Of a stretch of DNA of 64,000 nucleotides, positions 35,035-43,977 are shown one piece after another. The notes beneath the pieces are model-generated. The model saw only the letters and a program-made list of their open reading frames with translations. It was not told where the DNA came from and did not search any database. The stretch is from assembly GCA_902781945.1 (NCBI GenBank), contig CACZLE010000002.1, positions 1-64,000 of the forward strand. The letters are read 5' to 3'. This DNA comes from an uncultured Eubacteriales bacterium (lineage in GTDB: Bacteria; Bacillota; Clostridia; Christensenellales; Aristaeellaceae). Position 1 is the first letter of the stretch. Every line of letters starts with the position of its first letter. Made by a program: the position numbers and the translations under genes.

Positions 35035-37149
35035 TCAGGGCAATACGAAGGTCACGGTGACCTCGCTTCCCTGGACCGCGTAAGCGCCGCCCGCAGGGCT
35101 TTGCTTCGCGGCGATGCCGGTGCCCTCCAGCTTCATTTCCAATCCCCGAGCCCGCAGGGCCCGGCTGGCCTCCACCACGCTCATGCCGCGCACGTCGGGC
35201 ACGGCGGTCATGATCTCCGGCGTAATGGCCTGCTGAGGCGCTGTGTAAAGCATCACCTGGGAGCCTGCGGCCAGCAGCGTGCCCGCCGGGGGCATTTGCG
35301 CCGTGACGGTATCGCTGACTCCGTCCGTTTCCCATTTAAGGGGCGCGGCCCGCAGTTTCCGGGCTGCTTCCTCCAGGGAAAGGCCCGTCAGCTCCGGCGT
35401 TTCCACCATCTTCTGTTCCGCGGCCCCGGCCTTTTGATACCCCAGATATTGCAGGGTATCCTGGATGATCTGCCGGGCGAAGGGCGCGGCTGTGGTGCCG
35501 CCGTAATCGATGGGCACGTCCGCCGCGTCCACCGTGACCAGCACGGCGAACCGGGGATTATCCGCCGGAGCGAACCCGATAAAAGAACCGATATGCACGG
35601 TGCTGGACACCTTGCCATCGATATACACCTGGGCGGTGCCGGTCTTGCCGCCCACCCGATAGCCTTCGATGTAGGCGTTATGGCCACCCCCGTCCCGCAC
35701 CACCTGCTCCAGCAGGTCCCGCATGACGGCGCTGGTCTCGGGCTTGATGGGATTGGATACCACCCGGGCGGCGGTCTTTTGGATCGCCTGGCCGTTTTCA
35801 TCCAGCACGGCGGAGACGATGTAGGGCTTCATGAGCCGCCCGCCGTTGACCACGGCGGAAAAGGCGGTGATCATCTGGATGGGCGTTACGGCCACGCTCT
35901 GGCCAAAGCCGATGCGGGCCAGATCCACATTTTTGACGTAGCGGCTGTTGATCAATATCCCCGCGCCCTCTCCCGGCAGGTCGATGCCCGTGGGCACCCC
36001 CAAGCCGAAGGCGCGCAGATACTGGTAAAAGCGTTCGGCGCCCAGCCGCAGGGCCAATTGCACAAAAACCGGATTGCAGCTGTTTTGCAGCCCCTGGGCC
36101 AGGGTTTCATGGCCATGGCTGTTTTTCCAGCAGCGGATGGTATCGCCATCCACCTTGATGGAACCGGAACAGTTGAAGGTATCCTCCACCGCGGCCACCC
36201 CCGCGTCCAAAGCGGCGGCGCAGGTGAGGCTTTTGAAGGTGGAGCCCGGCTCGTAGGCGTCGCCCACGGCGGTGATGCGCATGAGCCTGGTCAGGGTTGC
36301 AACGTCGTTCCTGGGCGGATCGTTGGGGTCGTAATCCGGCTTCATGCACATGGCCAGGATGGCCCCGGTATTGACGTCCATAACGATGGCGGTGACCGCC
36401 CGGGCGTTGTTGACGGCGATGCATTCCCGCATGGCCCGCTCGGTAAAGGCCTGGATGCTGCTGTCCACGGTCAGCTGCACCGTGTGCCCGGTCTGGGGCG
36501 CAATATAGGTGGTCTGTCCCTCCGGCATAAACCGGGATTTGCGGTCCACCTCGGTGAGCAGCAGGCCTTCCGACCCTTCCAGCACGGTGTTATACAGCTG
36601 CTCCAGCCCCGACTGTCCCACGGAATCCACGTTGGTCAACCCCAGCACCTGGCTGAGAAAGGAGCCGTTGATGTAGACCCGGCGGGCGTCCTCGGAAAAG
36701 CTGACGCCCCGCAAAAGCCTTGCCATGCCGTCGTCCTGGGCCATCACGGCCCGCAGTCGGTCCACCGCATCCCGGGAGACCTGGCGCTTGATCTGCACGG
36801 AGGCATAGGCCTTGTTTTGCACCTTTTTGATCAGCTGCTCCCGATCCACGGACAGAAGGAACGAAACAGCGTCCGCGAAGGCCGCGTCATCCTCCACCTT
36901 TCGGGGATCCACGGAGACGATATAGGCCGTTGTGCTCAGCGCCAGGGGCGAGCCGCCCGCGTCCACGATGCTGCCCCGCTGAGCAGCCACCTTGCCCTCC
37001 CGCGTCCATTGCCGGACGCCGCGGGCGGTGAGGGCTTCACTTTGTACGGTGGTCAGGCTGACGATCCGCGCCGTTACTACGCCGAACAGCGCCACCAGCA
37101 CGATCATCAGCTTCCAGATCCTCTGCCGTATCAGGATTTCTGCGCGCAT
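35035..37149 (-). CDS. ftsI: Class B penicillin-binding protein with two PASTA domains
   Basis: The 704 residues comprise a short basic tail, one membrane segment (about 12-30), a dimerisation region and a transpeptidase domain. The transpeptidase has the SxxK box GSTFK near 300, SCN, and KTGTAQ near 502. Two C-terminal PASTA repeats follow (about 590-704). This is the PBP2x/SpoVD type. With only one such gene in the cluster, it may serve vegetative division, or sporulation (SpoVD); sequence alone does not decide. GGAGGAAAGGT precedes the ATG. Confidence 0.93.
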   Translation of the reverse strand: MRAEILIRQRIWKLMIVLVALFGVVTARIVSLTTVQSEALTARGVRQWTREGKVAAQRGSIVDAGGSPLALSTTAYIVSVDPRKVEDDAAFADAVSFLLSVDREQLIKKVQNKAYASVQIKRQVSRDAVDRLRAVMAQDDGMARLLRGVSFSEDARRVYINGSFLSQVLGLTNVDSVGQSGLEQLYNTVLEGSEGLLLTEVDRKSRFMPEGQTTYIAPQTGHTVQLTVDSSIQAFTERAMRECIAVNNARAVTAIVMDVNTGAILAMCMKPDYDPNDPPRNDVATLTRLMRITAVGDAYEPGSTFKSLTCAAALDAGVAAVEDTFNCSGSIKVDGDTIRCWKNSHGHETLAQGLQNSCNPVFVQLALRLGAERFYQYLRAFGLGVPTGIDLPGEGAGILINSRYVKNVDLARIGFGQSVAVTPIQMITAFSAVVNGGRLMKPYIVSAVLDENGQAIQKTAARVVSNPIKPETSAVMRDLLEQVVRDGGGHNAYIEGYRVGGKTGTAQVYIDGKVSSTVHIGSFIGFAPADNPRFAVLVTVDAADVPIDYGGTTAAPFARQIIQDTLQYLGYQKAGAAEQKMVETPELTGLSLEEAARKLRAAPLKWETDGVSDTVTAQMPPAGTLLAAGSQVMLYTAPQQAITPEIMTAVPDVRGMSVVEASRALRARGLEMKLEGTGIAAKQSPAGGAYAVQGSEVTVTFVLP

Positions 37150-37185
37150 ACCTTTCCTCCCTCATGGCATGCGCCCGTTCCACGA

Positions 37186-37692
37186 CTATTCCATCGAAGC
37201 CCGGACATTGCCGGCGGAGAGGGAGAAATCCGCCTGGGCAGGCCGGGTGTCGGGCGCATAAATCTCTGTGGGTACCACGCCCTCGCTGTTGATCATTCCC
37301 AGGCGGGACGCCTGGTAGCGCAGGCTGTTGGGTTCCTGCGCCTTGGCCAACTGCTCCTTCAGTACGATCATTTCCTTTTCCATGGCCTGCATTTCCGCAT
37401 AGATGGCCTGGCCTTCCTTATAAAGGCTGGCCCGCCTGGCCGCGGTGTTCAGGTAGATCATGGACAATACGAAAAGCGCCGCGGCAGCCAGGATCACCAC
37501 GGTTTTAAAGGAGATGCGGAAAGGCTCCCGGGCGATATCGCCGGAGGCCAGATAGGAGGGGCGTCCGTCGCAGTCCGCGCAGACATCGGCAGCGGGCACG
37601 TACACATGGCTTTGCACGGCCATGCGCTCATAGGGGCGCTCCTGGCGTCCCGCCGCTACATAGGGCATGTTCGGATTCCTGGCCAGCGACAT
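37186..37692 (-). CDS. ftsL: FtsL-like division protein
   Basis: The 168 residues have a long cytoplasmic part (1-60), one membrane segment (about 62-82; VVILAAAALFVLSMIYL), a coiled coil (about 85-120) and an extracytoplasmic tail. Size, topology and place between mraZ and the PBP gene fit FtsL, although the sequence is too variable for motif proof. AAGGAGG lies 10 bases before the ATG. Confidence 0.8.
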   Translation of the reverse strand: MSLARNPNMPYVAAGRQERPYERMAVQSHVYVPAADVCADCDGRPSYLASGDIAREPFRISFKTVVILAAAALFVLSMIYLNTAARRASLYKEGQAIYAEMQAMEKEMIVLKEQLAKAQEPNSLRYQASRLGMINSEGVVPTEIYAPDTRPAQADFSLSAGNVRASME

Positions 37693-37732
37693 CCCATTGT
37701 ATCCTCCTTATCCGTATTTTTAGAACCTGCGA

Positions 37733-38260
37733 TCAGAGGCCCTTGGCCGCGATGGCTGCCTCGAAGGCCAGGACGTCCGGGATCTCCAGGGAGAATTCCT
37801 CTTCTTCCTTCTCGGCGTCCTCCAGGCGCATGACGCGGATATGGCTTCCCACGCCGCTGACCTCCACCTCTTTGGCGTCGGTCAGGAAGCGGCTGCGCAG
37901 CTTTTGGGGCAGCAGCACGCGGCCCTGGGCGTCGCACTCGCAGTCCTCATAGGTATATTTGGAAAAAAGGTTGATCACGCGCTCCATGCGCATGTCCTTT
38001 TCCAGCAGTTCCAGCAGCGTGCAGTAGTACAGCTCCCAGCCCTGGGTGGAATACAGGGCGATGGCCTTGAAATCAGGGGTCAGGCAGATATTGAACTTTT
38101 CCCCCAGGGCAGGCCGGAAGGACGCGGGCACGATCATGCGGCCCTTGGCGTCCAGACCGTGGACATAGGCTCCGCGGAAGCCGCGGCGCAGCTGAGGCCG
38201 ATGCTTTTCCAGCAGCGCGGACTCCGCCTGGGGCAACGCGTCATTGCGCATTTCGTCCAC
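37733..38260 (-). CDS. mraZ: Transcriptional regulator MraZ with N-terminal extension
   Basis: The 175 residues contain two AbrB-like SpoVT halves with GLDAKGRMIVPASFR (about 35-49) and CDAQGRVLLPQKLR (about 109-122), the DNA-binding DxxGR pairs of MraZ. Usual MraZ is about 143 residues; here about 25 extra charged residues come first and a tail follows. The GTG at 38260 follows GGAGG by eight bases. MraZ represses its own operon through repeated TGGGN boxes, two of which are present at 38309-38323. Confidence 0.93.
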   Translation of the reverse strand: MDEMRNDALPQAESALLEKHRPQLRRGFRGAYVHGLDAKGRMIVPASFRPALGEKFNICLTPDFKAIALYSTQGWELYYCTLLELLEKDMRMERVINLFSKYTYEDCECDAQGRVLLPQKLRSRFLTDAKEVEVSGVGSHIRVMRLEDAEKEEEEFSLEIPDVLAFEAAIAAKGL

Positions 38261-38308
38261 ACTGCTCGCCTCCTATCCACCACAAAATTACACTTTCTGG
38301 GATCTGGC

Positions 38309-38342
38309 ACCCATTATACCCCACTTTTTTTCAGATTGGCAA
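38309..38342 (-). promoter_or_regulatory. mraZ promoter with two MraZ boxes
   Basis: On the minus strand TTGCCA (38342-38337), 18 bases and TATAAT (38318-38313) form the promoter of the division cluster. TGGGG (38323-38319) and TGGGT (38313-38309) flank the -10 with exactly five bases between, the spacing known for MraZ operators. Binding would cover the -10, so it should repress. Confidence 0.78.
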
Positions 38343-38656
38343 GGGGCATTTATTTTCTTTGGGCAAAAAAGTCGTTACAATTTTGAAATATTTGTTCTTA
38401 TTTGAGAATACATGTTCGCATTTTCGCCTTATTTTATTCATGAAAAACGCGTTTATTGTTGCTTAGCGCACATAAATTTATATATACATCACATAGTTTT
38501 ATATAATTTATTATGCTATTTTCATAAAATTTTGTGTCATAAAAACTTAATTTTTCTTTGGCATCTATACAAAAATTTGCAAGATTTCTTTGGCGCCTCC
38601 CGCGGCGGGCGGCGTTTCCCCTTTCCGCCACTTTGGATTTCGCAAAAACCACGAGC
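38343..38656. other. AT-rich gene-free stretch upstream of the mraZ promoter
   Basis: This stretch is far richer in A and T than its neighbours, particularly 38450-38580. No coding frame with a ribosome site, RNA gene or clear repeat was seen. It may hold curved DNA or distal control sites for the division cluster. Confidence 0.4.
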
Positions 38657-38685
38657 AACAAAAAAAGCGGCTTCAAAAGCCGCTT
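38657..38685 (-). terminator. Terminator after the phosphoesterase gene
   Basis: AAGCGGCTT / AAGCCGCTT (38665-38673, 38677-38685) followed by a run of T and then GTTGC on the minus strand. Confidence 0.82.
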
Positions 38686-38718
38686 GATAACCACTTATTT
38701 TCAATTGTGCGATGATTT

Positions 38719-39429
38719 TCAGGCCTCGTTCCCCACCCAGTCTGGCAATTGATACAATTGGAAGTCCAGGCCGTCGCAGGAAACGAAATGATAGCGCACG
38801 CCCTCCACCGTTCCGGAGAACGCGCCGCGGATGGACGCGCCGTGCAGATGGCCGTATACCACGTCCCCCACGCCGTATTCCCGCATCAGTTCAGACACCG
38901 GCGTCGGGGTTCCGCCCTCTCCCAGGGGTGGAAAGTGGGTGAGCGCCACCAATCGTCCCTCCGGGCTCAGCCGCCGGGCCTGATCCAGGGACAGGCGCAG
39001 GCGCGCCACCTCCCGGGCATAGAGCCTGGCGTCCTCGCCCTCGGCGTTCTGCTGGGGATTGGTCCAGCCCCTGCTGCCGCAGAAGGTGACGCTGTCCAGC
39101 GTCAGGGCGTCGTTTTGCAGGGCGTACATGCCCTCCGGCAGGGCATCCCGCACCCGGGTAATGGCTCCCCACCAATAGTCATGGTTGCCCCGCAGCAGGA
39201 TCTTGCGCCCGGGCAATTCGCCAATGGATCGCAGATCCGGCAGCGCGTCCCGCAGCTGCATGGCCCAGCTGATATCCCCCGGGATCAGCACCACGTCATC
39301 CTCCGCAACCCGGGACAGCCAATCCGCGCGGATCTTTTCCCAATGTCCGTCCCAATGGGGGCCGAACACGTTCATGGGCTTGTCGTCCCCGCCGGGCAGA
39401 TGCAGATCTCCGATGGCAAAGATCCTCAT
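38719..39429 (-). CDS. Calcineurin-type metallophosphoesterase
   Basis: The 236 residues have all phosphoesterase motifs: GDLHLPG, PGDISW, GNHDYWW, a lone His in THFPPL and GHLHG. These bind two metal ions. The family includes predicted phosphohydrolases of unknown substrate. The ATG overlaps the stop of the zinc-ribbon gene, so they are co-translated. Confidence 0.92.
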   Translation of the reverse strand: MRIFAIGDLHLPGGDDKPMNVFGPHWDGHWEKIRADWLSRVAEDDVVLIPGDISWAMQLRDALPDLRSIGELPGRKILLRGNHDYWWGAITRVRDALPEGMYALQNDALTLDSVTFCGSRGWTNPQQNAEGEDARLYAREVARLRLSLDQARRLSPEGRLVALTHFPPLGEGGTPTPVSELMREYGVGDVVYGHLHGASIRGAFSGTVEGVRYHFVSCDGLDFQLYQLPDWVGNEA

Positions 39430-39842
39430 TTGCGGCGCTTGGGCTGGGTGCCCATGCCGTCGTCCAGATCGTCGTCGTCGGGGTCGTCGTCGTCCTCTTC
39501 CTCTTCGCCCAGGGCCTCCAGGGACATGGGACCGTCCTGATCGGCGTCTGTCTCGGGGATGATCTCGTCCATGCCGCTGATGGGATCGATGCTCATGGCG
39601 GCGTCCTCGGTCACCACGATGCCTTCCTCATCCTCCTGGTTGTTCTCCACGCCGTTCATTTCCTTCATGCAGAACAGGCACACGTCCTTGCCGGGCATGG
39701 CGGGATGCTCGCCGCACATGGTGCACATTTCGATTTCGTCCCGCACGGGCTCGCCCTTCATCTCCAGGCGGCAGATCTTGCAATACTGTTCCCCGTCGGT
39801 GATGTAATTGAGCTCACAGCGGGGGCATTTGGTCAGGGTCAT
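39426..39842 (-). CDS. Zinc-ribbon protein with acidic tail
   Basis: About 138 residues. Four CxxC pairs in the first half (CPRC, CKIC, CTMC, CLFC) suggest two zinc ribbons. The rest is strongly acidic (EEEEDDDDPDDDD) and ends in KRRK. The ATG at 39842 is preferred because GGAGG lies nine bases before it. Proteins of this build may bind nucleic acid or protein partners, but no function is known to me. Confidence 0.78.
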   Translation of the reverse strand: MTLTKCPRCELNYITDGEQYCKICRLEMKGEPVRDEIEMCTMCGEHPAMPGKDVCLFCMKEMNGVENNQEDEEGIVVTEDAAMSIDPISGMDEIIPETDADQDGPMSLEALGEEEEDDDDPDDDDLDDGMGTQPKRRK

Positions 39843-39902
39843 CTTATTTATCCTCCAGTTTAACTGCCATATATTCTCTTGGCAGGAGTTTGGCAAAGCA
39901 AA

Positions 39903-39931
39903 TTGACAGCCGCGGCCTGACGCGTTACAGT
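39903..39931 (+). promoter_or_regulatory. Promoter of the CAP-domain gene
   Basis: TTGACA (39903-39908), 17 bases, TACAGT (39926-39931), about 45 bases before the ATG. Confidence 0.65.
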
Positions 39932-39976
39932 GATATGGCGATATCGCAGCACACCCGTAACACCAAGGAGGTACAT

Positions 39977-40606
39977 ATGCAAACCATCAAGAAAAACATG
40001 GGACGGCTCGCATGCGCCCTGGCGATTGCCTTTATTGCGGTCTCGGCCTCGGCGGATGGAGCACCCACGTCCCAATTCGGATTCAAGGGCTGGCCATACC
40101 GAAACAGCGCCCCATGCGCGGCGGCGACCCGCCGTCCATCGGCGACTCCTCAGCCCACGCAGACGCCCAAGGTCACTTCCGCTCCGTCAACAACCTTTAA
40201 CGTTGGGGATTATACTACGCTTTCGGTTTCCGCGCAAGAGTATTCTGCATGGAATTTGATAAATGAGGACAGAAAAGCCAACGGACTGGATGAACTGCCC
40301 CTGGACGAGACCCTGTGCGCCCTGGCGCGGATCAAGGCCTGCGACATGAAGGAGAACAAGTATTTCGCCCACCAATCCCCCACCTTCGGAAAAGCCGCCG
40401 ATATGCTCAGGCGCTTTGGCTATTCCTTCCGTTCTGTGGGCGAGAACATCGCCCATCACGCCACGGTGCTCAAATCCGAGGCGGCCTTCATGAGCAGCAC
40501 GGGCCACAGAGCCAATATCTTAGGCAGCCAGTGGAGCAAAGTGGGCGTGGGCGTCTGCCTGGACGACAGCGGATACGTGTATCTGGTACAGCTGTTCGTT
40601 CGCTAA
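39977..40606 (+). CDS. Secreted CAP (SCP/PR1) domain protein
   Basis: About 209 residues. A Sec signal peptide (about 1-27, ending SASA) is followed by a Pro/Thr-rich linker (about 50-72) and a bacterial CAP domain of the YkwD type with LINEDRKANGLDELPLD, NKYFAHQSPTFG, VGENIAHH and STGHRANIL. It acts outside the cell; bacterial CAP proteins are poorly understood. The ATG at 39977 follows AAGGAGG. Confidence 0.92.
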   Translation: MQTIKKNMGRLACALAIAFIAVSASADGAPTSQFGFKGWPYRNSAPCAAATRRPSATPQPTQTPKVTSAPSTTFNVGDYTTLSVSAQEYSAWNLINEDRKANGLDELPLDETLCALARIKACDMKENKYFAHQSPTFGKAADMLRRFGYSFRSVGENIAHHATVLKSEAAFMSSTGHRANILGSQWSKVGVGVCLDDSGYVYLVQLFVR

Positions 40607-40821
40607 GAAAGCCTTCTGATCTGCGCGTAAGCAGCCCGCCTCAGCGCCGTATGCACGGCCGGGGCAGGCTGCTCTTTTTGCTCTATGGATATTGTTTCCC
40701 TATCGTCGCTCCGGGCCAGCTGACGCAGGGCCGCGCCGCCGCTGAGCGTGCGAACGCGGGCAGGCAGCATGGCCGCCTCGCTCCACGTCATGGCCGGTTT
40801 TCTGCACTCTGAAAGCCGCAT
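40603..40821 (-). CDS. Small basic protein, unknown
   Basis: An open frame of 72 residues starts at an ATG with AAAGGAGGG seven bases upstream, 45 bases past the stop of the esterase gene. The protein is rich in Arg and Ala and has no recognised motif. It overlaps the end of the CAP gene by four bases on the other strand. The ribosome site is the only positive evidence. Confidence 0.45.
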   Translation of the reverse strand: MRLSECRKPAMTWSEAAMLPARVRTLSGGAALRQLARSDDRETISIEQKEQPAPAVHTALRRAAYAQIRRLS

Positions 40822-40865
40822 GGCACTCCCTCCTTTCGGATGGTTCATGCTATGCGGCTTATTTC

Positions 40866-41624
40866 TCAGCCGTTCTGCGCTTTCCGCAGGAAGTCCGCCA
40901 TCTCCCGGCCAATATGCTCCATTTCCTTGGAGATCGTGCACACGTGGGGCACGTCCTCCAGCCAGACCATGCGCTTGATCGGAGAGGCCGCGCCCTGCTG
41001 GATGATATCGGCGCTGTCGGCGCTGATGGTCTCGTCCGCATGGCTCTGCACGCTGAGCAGCGGGCAGGTGATGCTGTACAGGTTCTTGCGGGCCTGCTTC
41101 ATCAAATGATTCAAGTCAGCGACCCGGGCCGTGGGCATGCCCGCGTAGCCGATATTGTATTCCGGCATCAGGCGGGTCTTTTCGTTCACCGCGCCGTTTT
41201 TCCACATCATTTCAGGCATGAACAGGGCGGCGATGGGAGCCGCCCAGGTGAATTTCTGCTGGGTTTTCATGGGGGCGGAAATGGACACGCAGGCCGTAAC
41301 GTCGGTCTGCTCCGCGGCGATCAGGGACAGGCATCCGCCCATGGACAGGCCCGCAACGGAGACATACTTATATTTTTCCTTCAATTCCCGCACCGCGGTC
41401 ATCTCGGCGTCCAGCCACTGCTGCCAGGAAGCGGAGCGCATATCCCGGAGGCTGGTGCCATGGCCCGGCAGCAGGATGCCCCGCACGGTGAAGCCCTGGG
41501 CGTGAAGATAATCTCCCAGGGGCCGCATATGGGCGGTGGAGCCCGTGAAGCCGTGGGTCAGCAGCACCGCGTGTTCGTCCCCCGGCAGGAAAAAGGGCTT
41601 GACGTTTTCATGCATATATTCCAT
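40866..41624 (-). CDS. Alpha/beta hydrolase (carboxylesterase type)
   Basis: About 252 residues with LLTHGFTGS (oxyanion loop), GLSMGG (nucleophile Ser), SHADETI (acid) and EDVPHV (His). The pattern is that of Est30-like carboxylesterases and monoacylglycerol lipases. It has no signal peptide. The ATG at 41624 has GAGAGGTG upstream; a GTG nine bases further upstream is less well placed. Confidence 0.88.
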   Translation of the reverse strand: MEYMHENVKPFFLPGDEHAVLLTHGFTGSTAHMRPLGDYLHAQGFTVRGILLPGHGTSLRDMRSASWQQWLDAEMTAVRELKEKYKYVSVAGLSMGGCLSLIAAEQTDVTACVSISAPMKTQQKFTWAAPIAALFMPEMMWKNGAVNEKTRLMPEYNIGYAGMPTARVADLNHLMKQARKNLYSITCPLLSVQSHADETISADSADIIQQGAASPIKRMVWLEDVPHVCTISKEMEHIGREMADFLRKAQNG

Positions 41625-41645
41625 GGTGGTCACCTCTCACACAGT

Positions 41646-41680
41646 ATATGAAAAGGCCATCCCCCGAAGAAGATGGCCTT
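41646..41680 (-). terminator. Terminator after the efp operon
   Basis: AAGGCCAT / ATGGCCTT (41680-41673, 41660-41653) then TTCATAT on the minus strand, just past the acidic zinc-ribbon gene. Confidence 0.65.
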
Positions 41681-41694
41681 GCGCGCGCAGGACA

Positions 41695-42132
41695 TTATTT
41701 ATCGTCGGAATCCTCTTCGCCGTCGGTGGGGAAGAGCGGCTTGCCGCAGTTGGGGCACAGATTGTCCTCTTCAAAATCGAAGCCGTCGATCTCGAAGGTC
41801 ACTTCGTTGCCGCAATGGGGGCAGGTGTAGACGACCATCTGATCGTCTTCATCCTCGTCCTCCTCCTCGTCCTCGTCTTCCTCATCCTCGTCGTCATCGT
41901 AATCGTCGTCGTCGAACAGGTATTCTTCCATGTCGGCCAGGTCGTCGTCGATGCTCTCGACATACTCGTCCAGCTCGTCATGATCCGCCCGCAGGGCAGT
42001 GATCTCCTCCGCCATGCTTTCCAGCGCGTCCAGCATCTTGAGGAGCAGCTTGCCCTCGTTGGTTCCGTCGCTGAGCTTCATGCCTTCGGCCAGGCCCTTC
42101 AGGTAAGCTACGCGATCCGTGATATTGCTCAT
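41695..42132 (-). CDS. Acidic zinc-ribbon protein (CD1247-like N-terminus)
   Basis: The 145 residues have a helical N-terminal half (RVAYLKGLAEGM, then LLLKMLDALESMAEEI) that resembles the CD1247 family, a middle run of almost only Asp and Glu (about 70-95), and a zinc ribbon (CPHCG, CPNCG). The function is not known. It lies directly after efp in Clostridia-like order, 15 bases away, with AAGGAG before the ATG. Confidence 0.82.
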   Translation of the reverse strand: MSNITDRVAYLKGLAEGMKLSDGTNEGKLLLKMLDALESMAEEITALRADHDELDEYVESIDDDLADMEEYLFDDDDYDDDEDEEDEDEEEDEDEDDQMVVYTCPHCGNEVTFEIDGFDFEEDNLCPNCGKPLFPTDGEEDSDDK

Positions 42133-42147
42133 AGAATTCTCCTTATA

Positions 42148-42705
42148 TTACGCTCTGGACAGATATTCGCCGGAGCGAGTGTCGATCTTGATCTTATCGC
42201 CGATGTTGATGAACAGGGGCACCTGCAGCTCGTAGCCGGTTTCCACGGTGGCGGGCTTGAAGTTGTTGGTGGCGGTGTCGCCCTTGAAGCCGGGCTCGGT
42301 CTTGGTGATCTCCAGCTCCACAAAATTGGGGGCTTCCACGGAGAAGGCGTTGCCCTTGAAGTAGCGAATGATGACGTTGGTGTTTTCCTTCACGAACTGG
42401 ATGGCGTCCTCCACCTGGCTGTGGTTGAGGGGAGTCTGCTCATAGGTCTCGGGGTCCATGAAGTAGTAGAGTTCGCCGTCGTTGTAGAGGTACTCCATCT
42501 CCTTGGTCTCGATGATGGCCTTGGGCATCTTGTCGGTGGGGTTGAAGGAGCGCTCCACCACGGCGCCGGTCATGATGTTCTTGATCTTGGTGCGCACGAA
42601 AGCGGCGCCCTTGCCGGGCTTAACATGCTGGAAGTCTACGATGGTCCATACGCCGCCATCCCATTCCACGGTAATGCCTTTTTTGAAATCGCCAGCAGTG
42701 ATCAT
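42148..42705 (-). CDS. efp: Translation elongation factor P
   Basis: The 185 residues have the three-domain EF-P form: KOW-like domain I, then two OB folds. It relieves ribosome stalling at proline runs. Lys32 in [12 protein letters not shown] stands at the tip that is modified in other bacteria. No modification gene was seen nearby. It lies between an M24 peptidase and the acidic zinc-ribbon gene. Confidence 0.96.
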   Translation of the reverse strand: MITAGDFKKGITVEWDGGVWTIVDFQHVKPGKGAAFVRTKIKNIMTGAVVERSFNPTDKMPKAIIETKEMEYLYNDGELYYFMDPETYEQTPLNHSQVEDAIQFVKENTNVIIRYFKGNAFSVEAPNFVELEITKTEPGFKGDTATNNFKPATVETGYELQVPLFINIGDKIKIDTRSGEYLSRA

Positions 42706-42760
42706 TGGTTCATTCCTCCATTTTTGAATTTAGATGTTTATGTTGCAAAAGGGCGCGGCA

Positions 42761-43822
42761 TTACAGAATGCGCAGCTCCTTGGATGCACCGCACAGGGCG
42801 CGCACGCCGGTCTCGGTGACGGCGCAGGTGTTTTCGATGCGGACGCCGCCCAGGCCGGGCACATAGATGCCGGGCTCCACGGTGACGATATTGCCGGGGG
42901 TCAGGATCTGATCGGACCGGCTGGAAACGCGGGGCTCCTCATGGATGTCGATACCCACGCCATGGCCGGTGCTGTGGCCGAAGCATTCGCCGTAGCCGGC
43001 CTCGGTGATGATATCCCGGGCGATCTTATCGATCTGCGCCGTGGGCACGCCGGGCGCGATGGCCGCCTGGGCCGTCTCCTGGGCGCGCAGCACGATATCA
43101 TAGATCTTGCGCATCTTGTCGCTGGGCTGGCCCACCGCCACGGTGCGGGTCATATCGGCGTCGTAGCCGTCCTTGCGGGCGCCGAAATCGATGGTGACCA
43201 TGTCTCCTTCCTCGATCTCCCGATCGCTGGGCACCGCATGGGGCAGGGAACCGTTTTCGCCGGATGCCACGATGGTGTTAAAGGCCAGGCCGTCGGCCCC
43301 CAATTGCAGCATCTTGTAATCCAGGGCCAGCTGCACCTCGCGCTCGGTACGCCCGGGGGCGATGAAGCCGCAGATATACTCGAAGGCCTGACAGGTAATA
43401 TCGCAAGCGTGCTCGATGCAGCTGCGCTCGTCGTCATCCTTGACCTCGCGCAGCTTTTCCACCTTGAAATCCAGAGGCGAGAAGCGGATGCCGGGCATGA
43501 CCTTTTCGATCTCCCGCATGCCGCGGACGGTGATGATATTATCCTCCACGGCCAGATCGCGGATGCCCGCATTCTCCAGCAGCTCATGGGCCACAGCCGC
43601 ATGGCTGACACCGGATCGGATCGCATGGATCTCAAAGCCGGGACACTGCTTCTGCGCCGCCTCCACATAGCGGAAATCGGTGATCACGGCGCTCAGCCCC
43701 GGGGCCAACAGCAGCAGCCCCTCCCCCGTGTACCCGCTGAGATAAAAGATGTTGGACGGATTATGGATCAGCACGCCGGTTTTTTCCGGCAGGCCGGACA
43801 ATAGCTTGTCAGTGCGTTTCAT
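42761..43822 (-). CDS. M24 family Xaa-Pro aminopeptidase
   Basis: About 353 residues in two domains. The C-terminal pita-bread fold has all metal ligands: DFGARKDGYDADMTRT, HSTGHGVG, VEPGIYVP and RIENTC. It removes the N-terminal residue before proline. The ATG at 43822 has GGGGGAA upstream; the longer frame would add residues unlike the family. Linkage of this peptidase with efp is common in Bacillota. Confidence 0.93.
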   Translation of the reverse strand: MKRTDKLLSGLPEKTGVLIHNPSNIFYLSGYTGEGLLLLAPGLSAVITDFRYVEAAQKQCPGFEIHAIRSGVSHAAVAHELLENAGIRDLAVEDNIITVRGMREIEKVMPGIRFSPLDFKVEKLREVKDDDERSCIEHACDITCQAFEYICGFIAPGRTEREVQLALDYKMLQLGADGLAFNTIVASGENGSLPHAVPSDREIEEGDMVTIDFGARKDGYDADMTRTVAVGQPSDKMRKIYDIVLRAQETAQAAIAPGVPTAQIDKIARDIITEAGYGECFGHSTGHGVGIDIHEEPRVSSRSDQILTPGNIVTVEPGIYVPGLGGVRIENTCAVTETGVRALCGASKELRIL

Positions 43823-43977
43823 GCGTTTCCCCCAATGGTAAGAGAAAATAGAAGGACCGGTTGATATTTTAACACAAATTGAAGATAAAATAAAGAGGCT
43901 TTCATCCAATAAACTGAATTTCTCATAATTTTCCAATGTATTTTAATTAGGAGGTAATTCATTTCTCTATCAGCCTA

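Noticed and set aside
38412..38752. Short open frames in the AT-rich gap before mraZ
   Set aside because: No ribosome sites, odd composition and overlap with a terminator; treated as non-coding.
41840..41965. GTC/CTC-rich simple repeats
   Set aside because: They encode the Asp/Glu run of the acidic zinc-ribbon protein on the minus strand and are not a separate repeat element.
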